The translations under genes and the position numbers were made by a program. The notes under the pieces were generated by a model. The model saw only the letters and a list, made by a program, of their open reading frames with translations. It did not search any database and was not told where the DNA came from. A DNA stretch of 64,000 bases from Luidia sarsii (taxonomy: Eukaryota; Echinodermata; Asteroidea; Paxillosida; Luidiidae). Below, one piece after another: positions 43,001-55,000 of this stretch; position 1 is the stretch's first letter, and each line of letters starts with the position of its first letter. The stretch spans positions 8,485,680-8,549,679 of the forward strand of contig OX465104.1 in the NCBI GenBank assembly GCA_949987565.1. The letters run 5' to 3'.

Positions 43001-46000
43001 GTGTTTTGTGCAAACAAAGAATGGTGTCACAGTTCGATATCCTCTATTAGCCACTTGGCACCGGGACCTCCGAATTCAAAGCGTTGCTGTTTTTACCATG
43101 TAGTGGGCCCTCCAAATCCGGGTACCGCAATTGTCCAAGTTTTGAACAAAGACTCAAATTCATCCTAGAACAAATCAATATGAAGCAAGACCCGTTTTGA
43201 CACAAGTTGCCTTATGAATTAGCATCAACAATTGCACTAATGTGGGACCTTTACAGTGGATGATCGAGGGATACCGCACTGCCACTGGAGACAGTGTGTT
43301 GGCATGTCCCACAGCTTAATGGACGTCGGTCAGGCAGTGGAAATCCACCCACTATCTTCACCACAAACTGCACACTCGGTTGGGGCTGACCTTGAAGATT
43401 TGACTGCCTGGGGTGGAGGCTAGTCTGCGGTCAAAGGCTGTCAGTACGGGGCAACTCGGACACACTGTACACATGCACAGTCATGCTATGCTCCATTGTT
43501 CTGTAGCTAATCACTTGACAAAGGCCACTCCGATGTGTCCAAATTGTGCCAGGTTTGACTTGGGGCCTGTGTTCATTGCCTCGATGCAGTCTTGTCATTG
43601 CCTTGTTGCCTCTTGTCATTGCCTAGGTGGTTCTGGTCCTTGGCCATTGTCATGATGCCCCGGGAAATTGATGTCATTGGTCACTGTCATGGTGCCCTGA
43701 GTCGGTACCCTTGACTCCCAGCAAATCCTGTAGTGCACCTCTCCCTTAATACGTGCACCCCATGCACGGGAATAGATTCCATTGCCTTCCCCCAAGAGTG
43801 ACCATCCCATGGCTTGTGGTTTCAACATGCTTCTTCCTATTGTTCTTTGTTCCCGTTCCATGACACAGGACGGGAAAATACTAACCAAGAGGCCATAGGT
43901 CCAGATGGTTGTAAGTTGATTTCAGTTTGACTCCTAACCTCTTGTCTCCACTCTCCCGATCGAATGTTGTTTTTCCTCTCCCCCTTCCCTCTCTTCACAA
44001 GTGCTCATGCCTGCCAACTCTCCTACAGTACATGATCTTCTAAACAATTTCCATCTTCATTAACATGTAATTCAAGAAGGTTTTGCCCTACTTTTACGTG
44101 TAAATCAGCACTCGCATGCTCAGAAGCCGCTGGCCAAGTAGGTAGAACATCTGCACTAGAAAGCAGGAGTCACGGGTTTGAATCCAGCCCAAGCTGCCTG
44201 TATTTTTTTCTTTCTGAAGGCAATCTGAGCATACAGTGCTGATTAAGGGTGACTATGGCAAAACCTTATTGAAGTGACACCGTTTGAGCTTATTTGAGTC
44301 TTCTGCTTAAAAAAATAAAATATTTCCTTAATTAAGCCTTGTGTTGACTGTGGTCATGTTGTTTAAACTACACTTATTCTTCAAACAATTTCATCCTTCT
44401 TTTTATCCTGTGAGTGCAGTTGAGTGTCTCAGAAGTTTTTTCTCTGTGTCTTGTTCCGGCAGTATTTGTCACTTGCTTTAGAAATATTTGCAGAATTTCA
44501 GAGCGTAAAATTGGAGACCCGTTTCCCATTTCGCCCGTGTATCACAGCTTTGCTGTGGCCGAAATCTACCCCCAAGGAAATTCACACGTACCTCCTTTAG
44601 GGGAGAAGAATGAATACTCTGCAGGAGTTTACATTATAGCTTCTAGGCAAACACAAGTTGAACTTAACAAGCTGAAGGAATAGGCTGTGCCCAGAAAGTC
44701 CCTCCTTTTTTCCGGATGTATTTTGTTTTCAATGGCTGGCTGCTTACACCAATTTAATAGGTGTCCCCTGGTATTTGTAAATTTGAATATTGGCAGATAT
44801 GAAGCACTCTGTCTGTTCTGTACATGTGTCTAATATTTCATGTGGGTGCCTGTATCTCAGCTCTCTCTTTGCACATTCACTCCAGTACTTGACATTCAAG
44901 CTCCCTCATCTTTACCTGCGACTGAGTGCTTGAAGTTTGCTTTTGTCCATTTGATGATGGTAACGTTTGGCTACATTGATATGACTGATCCCAGTCAATT
45001 GTATGAGAATGAAGGATTTGAGGGGTCATCACATGTGGTAGATAATCAAACTACATGTACATTGTATTTGGAATCCTTAAGACCCTGATCATGCAGTCAT
45101 GCACCCAGTGCGTTTTGCTGTACTTGTGTAGGTTATTATACTAGTTGCAGTGGGCCCAATTTCATGGAGCGGCTGAAGTGTGAAAATCTGCTAAGCACGA
45201 AATTTCTTCCCTGGTTAAAAAATGGTATTTCACTTGATGCTTGTTGTACTTGATATGTATTATAATATCGGGTGTTTTGCATGAAATACAAGTGCTGGAA
45301 GAACTTTGGCTGGCAACTTTATTCTTTTGAGGAAAATTGTTAATGCTTTTAGAAGCAAAATTGGTCGCTTAAGCTGCTCTATAAAATTGGCCCCTTGCTC
45401 TAGGAGTAACATATTACATACACCTGGGGCAATGTAATGAATATGCAATAGTGTAGATTCCACCTTTGACCTTGGTCAATGAGTCGCCGTTTCTACCTTT
45501 GATCTGGGGTCAAGGAGTAGCACAGCACATTTGACCTGGGTCAAGGTGTAACATTACATTCAACCCAGGGCAATATTAAAATCTGCCTTTGCCCTGGGTC
45601 AACCAGAAATCTGAGAGTTTTCATTAATACATCAAATCTGGGTGAGTGAGTCACAGATTTTGTAGTACATTTGATGCACGTTTATAGTGGCTCAGAATGT
45701 TTGCCTTTGGCCAGGGTCAATGGACAACTCCAGCAGATACATGTATGTTTGTCTTGATCGTGATCCAAGTTGCATCCAAGATGTCAGATTTTGTAATAAG
45801 TCAATTGCCCGCACTATTTTCCTCACATGTGCAAGGTTTAAGCCACCAAAAGGTATAATTAACAGGGGCACCTTGTCAGGAGAGAATCTGTTTTTAGTTC
45901 ACTCGTATGACTGAATGCAAGACCTACATGTGTACTCCTGCACTCAAAATGCTAGCCTCTCAAATGTCAAAGTTGAAAATGTGCCGGTCAGTGTTTGTAT

Positions 46001-49000
46001 ACTGATTGTAGTTCTAGTTCTATGTAGAAGGTGTTCCCTGTTGTTCTGTGTACACGTGATTCCCCATTCCTCTCGGTGGTGAGATCCATCTGTTTGTCTG
46101 TCAGTCACTTTGGCAACCAGTCGTCCAGTCCCCATTCGCCACGGTCACTCGGTGCTTTTGCTCTCTGTCTATTCCTTGCTTCAGTCTCCTCTGTCTCATA
46201 TGATTCTAAGGGTGTGTGTGAAATGTGATTCATTCCTATACTTACATGCAGTGAACCCCCCACATGTTCATACGATGTGCATGCAGTGTGTGCTGCCCTA
46301 GACACTGTAGACACTGCTGTAGACACTGAGCTGACAATGTAATCAATTTTGTCGTACTCAAAAGTCCTATTCTGAGGCCATAGTTTTGTTTGAAGGTACG
46401 ACAGTTCATGCTAAAAATTCATGTGCTACATGTATAACTACAAGTATCAGGCCCTATCTTCATCAATTCATGAATGGTTGGCGGTGCCATGTGGCTGTTA
46501 TATAACCAAAATTTGGCTTGGTTATGATTCCACTGAAATTTGTTTCAAGTAAGTTGAACTATTTGACTATTCGGGAAGGCCGCCATATAAGGGCTGTATA
46601 GCTCAGGTGGTAAGAGTGCAGGTATGCAAAAGCATAGTTCTTGGTTGAATTTTCTTGCCATTTATAAGAAAAAAAAATGTTCAGATTGAAAAATTGGCAA
46701 AGAAAACTTTAACTGGACCGGTACTTGAACCCAAGACCTCTGGATTAATTGATGTACCAGTGCTCGTATCTCTGAGCTATCCAGCCCTTAGATGGTGGCC
46801 TTCCCTAACAGCCAACTACAGTAGTATTTGCCGAAATTTGTTCCGGTTAGTTTGAGTACGATTACTGTTAAAACTTGGTTTGTAGTATATTGAAAATGTT
46901 TGAAACAGCTCACTAAGTCAAATGACCAAAATGCAAACCTCCAAACGGTGATGGCCTAACATTCTTAACTTACACACGGTAATAAAGTGCACAAACTTTG
47001 CCAGTGTCAAGACCCACAGAAACAATCAAATTGATTCCTTGTTATGACACAGACAGCCAACAAATGCACCCCTGGTTGGAAGGCCTTTGGGAAACATGCA
47101 AAACTAATAAGCAGGGGCCAATTTCATAGAGCTGCTTAAGCGCCAACATTTCCTTAAGCAAAAGTCAAGATTCATGAGATCACCTTGCCAACCAAAACTT
47201 CACTGTTGTTTCATGCTAAGTATAGAAAAGAAGACCAGTGACATCACTGAATTCACAGTGCGGCTTGTGATCCCATTTACACAAGGAAGAATTTTCCTGC
47301 TTAGTTGATTTTCACGCTTAAGCGGCTCTATGAAGTTAGACTTCAGCTGTCTTTTGATAATCAACCGCATCTGGCCTTATAGTGTCTATTAACATCCTTG
47401 CACATGCATATCACACGCGGCAGTGGTCAATGTGGCGCAGCCGCTGGGATCCTTGGAGCGGCCAGTCAGAATGGCAGCCTTTGGCCGTCTGCATTCAGTC
47501 AATCTGTTTCTGTCGTTTCAGTGCCCAAGAGCAGCCTACAGAACCGCCTGCTGTTTCACTTATCACAGAAGGTAAGCAGGGGAGACCGCCCCCAATCATC
47601 TACTGTCAATCGTCTGAATGGCCAGTAAAACGTATACCCTGACCTACCTCAATCCTCAGTAATCCTCCAGGTTGTTTGTGAGGATTTTGGAGTATTGAGG
47701 CAAGTATGAAATATTTCCAGTCAGAGGATTATGAAGGATTGAGGAAGGTTGTTAGATTTACACTGGAGGATTGTGGAGGATCGAGGAAGCATGCTGCAAT
47801 GAGATCTTGGAGGATTGTGGAGGATTGAGGAACGTTGTCAAATTTACATTATATCACTGAAGGATTGTGTAGGATTGAAGCAGTGGGGTTTGATGCACAA
47901 ACTCCTACTGGAGAATTGTGAAGGATTGAGGAGTGTTCCAAGTAGAAAACACCAGGGGGTCAGTGTCACAGAGCTGATTAAGCACCAACAAATAAGCTTA
48001 GAATGATAGGTTTTTCTGTGTTAAGTGAGCCAATTGGTCTGGTGAACCACTTTTAAGCATGAAATTCAAATGATGCTCTAAGGGATAGTAGATTTCAATC
48101 TTTAGTAGAATGTAGATAAGACTTGAAGTAAATACTAAGTGGAAGGTCTGCGGTGACACCATGTAGCCCTTTTCTTTCAAGGAAGAGTGTGGCTCTGAAA
48201 AGAGCCGGGAATGTAAGTTAGTAGGCAGTCAGCCATATCTTTGGTGTTGCTTGAAGTAATTCTGTTCACTTTCTTAGTTCAACGATGAGAAGAAGCTGAT
48301 GTCACACCATCAGAACCTTCAGGACATCATCCAGGACCAGCTGAGCCTGGCCTCCATACACTACCTGCGCAGCCACTACCAGGAGGCCATAGACATCTAC
48401 AAGAGGATCCTGCTGGACAACAGGTATGCCAGGCTAGAATCCCGACTAATGTAGCCTTGCCTTAGGGCTATTTTCTTTTTCTACCGTAGACTGTGAACCT
48501 TGTACGAATTGAGACTCGGGCTTAGAGCTTGGGCTGAGTTTTGATTTCTCCCGCCTGTTACAGTTTCACCAATCATTCAGTCACAGGTCGCCATATCTCA
48601 CATGCTCAGCCACAGACCATAACCTACATTTTCGGGGTTTGGTATGACGGGGAAAGAAGCCCAAACCCTTCATTTCTTAAGGAATGTCCAGCGATCTAAT
48701 TAAGGCCCATCCTTTGTGCTGGCCATACACATTGCATCATGTTTGTGTTGGAGGTGTTAGGGCTGATGCATATCTTCCCCAAAACAGGGAACTCCATTGT
48801 AATGTCAATCTCATTGCTGTCTCTTTTTGGCAGGGATTACTTGGCGTTGAATGTGTACGTGGCCCTGTGCTATTACAAGCTGGACTACTACGACGTCTCC
48901 CAGGAGGTCCTTGCCGTCTATCTACAGCACTTCACCGACAGCGCCATCGCTCTCAATCTGAAGGCCTGCAACCACTTCAGGCTGTACAACGGCAAGGCAG

Positions 49001-52000
49001 CTGAGGTGAGGCATCCGGGGCTTTCTGCTCGCTTCTCATCCAATTTTCCTCAAGCTGTGCACGTATTCCCACCCAAGCAACCCAAGCACCCATCATTGCA
49101 ATACAAGTTGATGGCAGCAGGCATCAAGTCAAATTTTGCCGGCAATCTTGAATTAGGCCGTGTCCGAAACAGGCGTCTAGAGCTACAGTAGGTCTAGGTC
49201 TTCCCCCTATTGGAAATACACAGAGATGTGAAGACAATAGCCTTAGGCGTAGCTCTGGAAGCCTGTTTCAGACACGGCCTTAAACAAGGACAACTTTTAA
49301 TATAAAGCAGGTTTTCTTGCTTAAAGCCCTTACACAACATTGGTAAGATCGAAAAGCAGAAATGTTCACAGATTTACATGAAACATACAGTTTGAAGATG
49401 GTTATAGTAGAAACCTCTCACTGCCTAAATTGTTGTAATTTGGGAGAAATGAGTAAAAGAAAAAGTTTACGTCTCACCGAGATCTAAACAATTTTGAGGA
49501 ACAGTCACAGTACGGCGTTGAATGCTGCATTTTTGCGAAACAAATGAAGCGGTTTTCACGATTTTCTTGAGACTCGGTTGGCGGAGTGTGCTGTTTCATG
49601 GATATGTTGGATCAGACAACGTATGGATGCTATTCTTTGACCTCGACCGATGTTGTGTAGGGGCTTTAAGCGGCTCTATGAAAATGGGCCCAGGACATTA
49701 ATCCCTGCCTGCCATTGGCCTACCGGTACCTTATACCGTAGTATCTTGTTCTCCTTAATTTTCAGGGGGGTTGATACATGTATATTTGCTTTCCCCACAG
49801 GCGGAACTGAAGAACCTCCAGGACTTGGCCTCGCCATCCTTCACCTTTGCCCAAGACCTCATCAAGCACAATCTGGTTAGTACACTGACAGCCAGCCTCA
49901 CCAAAGCCCTAAGGAGTGGTAGAGTAGGTCTCATTGCCTTACATACACCCACTAGCCAGACATTGCTTAATTGCAGACTGTGAATGGCTCAACTTACTTT
50001 TCAGACACGCCTTGATGTGGTTAGGAAAATCATGGTCACGGTTGTGCTTATCAAGTCACATCTCTGCAGTGGTCATTCAGTATCAGATATGGGTGAACTG
50101 GGCATAGAATCACTTGGTCACCACAATGATGCTGTCTGTCCATGCAGAGTCACGAAATGACAAGCTTGTGAAAGAATTTGCTCTATATGTTCCACTACAT
50201 GGGAAGAGGAAATCGGGACGGCCTCGCACATTGTACTTGCAGTATGTCCAGCACCTCTTGGGGGATACTGAAGTGATGCTGCTACCAGAGGAAATTGCTT
50301 CTCTGGCAGAAGACCGTAGCAGTGAAAGAAAGTTTGTAGTCGCAAGCTCCACAGCCGAATGTTGATGATGTCCATGCTTAGAGAAACTTTAGATGAAGCA
50401 TCTTCAGACTACCACATGGCCTTAACATCCAGGAGGGGAATGGCTTACACCATGCTCGCTTTATTCGGATATTAGTTTATCCTTTTTTTAAAGTCAGTAA
50501 GCAGTCTGTCACATTTGTGTGTGTTCCTTTTAACTCTTTCTTGGCGTTATCCTGACAGGTCGTATTCAGAGGGGGAGAGGGCGCCCTTCAGATCCTTCCC
50601 CCGTTGATTGACGTCATCCCCGAGGCAAGGCTCAACCTGGTCATCTACTACCTCAAGCAAGGTCAGGGAGATCATCCCTCCTCCTCCTCCTCCTCCTCCT
50701 CCTCCTCCTCCTCCTCCTCCTCCTCCTCACCATCAATCGCCTTAGGACAGAGTAGAAAAGAAAACCCAACAGTAGTGTTGGGCGACTATTGATTTTCAAG
50801 AGTCGATTAGTCATTGGCGTAATAGTCGCGAAAAGTCGACTAGTCGACCATTGTTTAGTACACGCGGTCGCGAAATGTCGGTTAGTCGACATTTCGTCCC
50901 AGGCCTACCCAGCAGTCATATGCTCTAGATGTTCCCATGGTTTCCTATCACCAGTTTCCCTCAAGTGAGCACCGAGTTTTTCAAAGTCTAATCCGTCCCC
51001 TCTCTTCGGTCGTTCCTTTCCTGTTTTTTTTTCCTTCTACAGATGATGTCAACGAGGCCTACAATCTGATCAAGGACATTGAGCCCACCACGCCGCAGGA
51101 GTACATCCTCAAGGGTGTGGTCAACGCGGCCCTGGGACAGGAGCAAGGCTCGGTGAGTGTGACAGATCAGCAAACTCGTCGTAACTTACGATCGATCGCA
51201 AGACGATGAGCGATGCCCAAGAACCATTGGGCCTAACACAACCAACATGTATGATGGGTTATCCATCGTAAGTTGAGTTACAATGCATCGTAAGGCTTTG
51301 TGAAATCCATCCCACGACAATGTAATTCAAGTTGGTGTTCATTTTGGGGAAATCCATTTCCAATACAGTTTTATATTGTGACCTAAGATGGCATAATGAG
51401 GCATGTACTCCAAAAGTCCCTTTCTAGTAAACGATGTCAAAAGTCAAATTTTGATTGTTTTGCATTTTCAGAAAGCAAATGTAAGAGAATCATCTGTCCG
51501 AAAGAATTTTCCCGTTTCTATAAATATTGAAAAATCGGGGAATTCGTAAGTTTGTCTGCAAATCTAAGAAGAATATTCTGGAGTTTGTACCCGAGACCTT
51601 ACCTGAATATCCACTGTAAGTCATGTAATGACAACGCGCTATCGGTCTATTCTGACTGTGATGTATTGTATAGATTGACCTACATGTATGAATGAAAACC
51701 AACAGCTTGAAATGCTGATTCTTGTTTGTCTCTCTGCAGAGGGAACATTTGAAGATTGCCCAGCAATATTTCCAATTAGTTGGAGGTTCTGCAAGCGAAT
51801 GTGGTAAGTAATGTACCTAGTTGTAACAGATATAGACCCACTGCATTTGCTCAGTAATCTGAGACGGAAGACTACATTGAAATCAAAGAAGATCAAATTC
51901 GACCCCAGGCTGTATGAGGTATAGAGAGGCACAAAAACTTCTCACCAAAAAACCCACCACACTTCATCTTATTTTGTAGACACAATTCCTGGGCGTCAGT

Positions 52001-55000
52001 GCATGGCTGCCTGCTACTTCTTACTGAAGCAGTTTGAGGAAGTCCTGATCTATCTCAACTCGGTCAAGGTAAGTGGTCATTGCAAGGCAAGTGGTCATTT
52101 CATGGCCACTAGTCATTTGGTTTTTTAAAGGAGAGTGGTCATTTTCAGACGAGTATTATTTAATCATTTTAAGGTGAGTGGTTATTTTTGTCATTTCAAG
52201 ATGAGTGGTCATTTGGTCGTTTCAATGTTAGTGGTCATTTGGTTCATAGAGAGAGTGCAGCTTAGGAAGAGCCACTATTCCATTGTAAGGAAAGATTCAG
52301 CTTTTTAAAAGGGGGCAACCAAGACCAACCCTATGTACAACGGAAGCCCTTTTCAATCTTAATCACATTGGTATGTGAGTCTGAGGGATTTTAGTTTCAA
52401 ATCTACATGTACAGGGATGTAAGACTTTTTTCCGTAATTTTTTTTTTTTTTGTAATTTTTTTTTATGTCAAACAGGTATCTCCAACTACTAATTTTTATC
52501 TGTTAAAACCCTAAAAACTAAAGGGCGTCTGCACCCCTGCCGTGAATCTCTCAATCGTGTAAGCACTCACTCGCAGTCACACAATTTATTGGCCTTCAGT
52601 GATTTTCAGGAAATGACTTTGTCATTCACTTACATCCCTGAATCTAGTACTTAACTTTGGAGTGGGAGGACGGGGCTAGTGATAATAAGTGGACCCGGAA
52701 GTGTGCACGGCAGACTCCCTGAGTGTTGAGTATTCATGCTCCTCTGCTTCTTGTTTTCCTTTTGCTCAGAGTTACTTCTACAATGACGACAGGTTCAACT
52801 ACAACTATGCCCAGGCCAAGGCCACTGCTGGCAATTTCAAGGAGGCAGAGGAGGTGGGTTTCTCCGAAGAAAGGCCCTTTCCTTTGTTTGTTGGCACAAG
52901 TCACCAACAGACTACTATAGAATATGTGTTCATTTGTCTTGTACCCTGTGGTCTTATTCTGATGTGCGCTCGTCACTCAAAAGCGTATTAAAGTGAGAGC
53001 CTAGTTTGTGTTTCCAGTATACAGAAAGTTTTGCACAGAGGAATAAAACTTTGGGATGACATACTCAGTTTTTGTCAGTGCGCTGAAGTTGAGGTACATG
53101 TACTTGTATGTCGTTGTTTTTACGAACTGACAAACACACCATAAGAAATCAATCAGTAACACTTCATGTTGTTCAACTCATAAAACATCGTATTTAGAGA
53201 TCACTTTTATGCTACATGTACCTATGGAAAGAATGTAAGACAGGTAAAAATACATTTTTAAAAATGTCAGTAACTTTCAAAGTGCTTTTTTCAAAATGCC
53301 TTTTTTCTGCTGCTTGACTAGATTTGCCATTTCGTGCAAATGCTGGCAATGTGTAGTCTACCAATTTATGTCTACATGCATTTTCCAAATGCTACACGTT
53401 GCTATTGTTGCTATGGTGGGCGGGGCTTAAGTGTCTGTTTCTGTTTCCCCACAGATTTTCATGCTGATACAGAGTGAGAAGATTAAGAATGACTACACGT
53501 ACCTGAGCTGGCTGGCAAGATGCTGTGAGTATTCACTGAGTTCAAACAGTTTGGGAAAGCATGGCTTTCAACTCATGAAATGCTGGCATGTGACTGAAAA
53601 TGTTCGGCATGCCAAAGTGTCAATAGTAAACATGGAGAAATTTGCAAACTATGGAACACCCAACTATTTTCCAAATCGGACATTTTTGTACTAAGGCTTA
53701 CTAAATGATTCCATTTTCATTATTGCACTCATTTGTACAAAATTATTTATTAACATTTTCATGGTGATAAGTTGGCCAACCATATTTCTAGGCCACTTTT
53801 CTTTCTTGTGAAAAAAATGATTCATATGGGACTTCCAAAGATTACAGAAGTACCTGCTGGTAATTGAAAGAAATTTTCTTTTCTTTTGTACCCATTATCC
53901 CTTTTTTGGCTTATACACACATTTACCTGTGTTCATTGCCATGTTACTCATGGCCAAGTACTCATACACAAGTACCTGTACATAAACTATTGCCCAAGTA
54001 CTTCTACTGGTACTCATGATACAGTAATAGTACTCACGCTCATGGCTCAGCACTTGCATTTGTACTCATGGCCAAGTACTCTTACTTGTACTCATGGCCA
54101 AGTACTCATACCCTCACTCATGGCCAAGTACTCATACCGGTACCTTCACTCATGGCCAAGTACTCTTACTTGTACTCATGACCAAGTACTCATACCCTCA
54201 CTCATGGCCAAGTACTCATACCGGTACCTTCACTCATGGCCAAGTACTCTTACTTGTACTCATGACCAAGTACTCATACCCTCACTCATGGCCAAGTACT
54301 CATACCGGTACCTTCACTCATGGCCAAGTACTCTTACTTGTACTCATGGCCAAGTACTCATACCCTCACTCATGGCCAAGTACTCATACCGGTACCTTCA
54401 CTCATGGCCAAGTACTCTTACTTGTACTCATGGCCAAGTACTCATACCCTCACTCATGGCCAAGTACTCATACCGGTACCTTCACTCATGGCCAAGTACT
54501 CTTACTTGTACTCATGACCAAGTACCGGTACTCATATTTGATCTCATGGCCAAGAACTCATACTCATACTCATTCTTATGTCCAAATACTTGTAATTGTA
54601 CTCCTTGGATAAGTACTTTCACTCTAACTTAGGACTAATTGCTTGTACTCATGCTCATGGCTAAGTACTTTCACGGGGACTCAAGGGCAAGTACTTATAA
54701 TTTTATCATGGCGAAGTGCTTGTGTCTAAGTACTGTACCTGTACTCACGTCACTTTGCAAGTGTTATGCAATGCTTCACTCACACTGGCTTTGTTTGATC
54801 TGTCTCTCCAGATATCATGAATCGTAAGGCCAGGTTATCGTGGGAGCTGTACCTAAAGATGGAGACGTCCGGCGAGTCCTTCAGTCTCCTCCAGCTGATT
54901 GCGAATGACTGCTACAAGGTCAGCCTTTTCCCCTTTTAGGTTGAGAAGAATAAGAAGCTATCCAATACACATTGCACGCCAATGACCTTGGTCATTGGTG

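Noticed and set aside
50604..50792. Poly-Ser extension of IFT56 exon 8
   Set aside because: It is the (TCC)n run after the donor at 50662; family alignment continues directly into exon 9.
53886..54632. 248-codon frame on the + strand
   Set aside because: Lies wholly inside the CATGGCCAAGTACTC minisatellite in an IFT56 intron; the translation is a pure reflection of the repeat.
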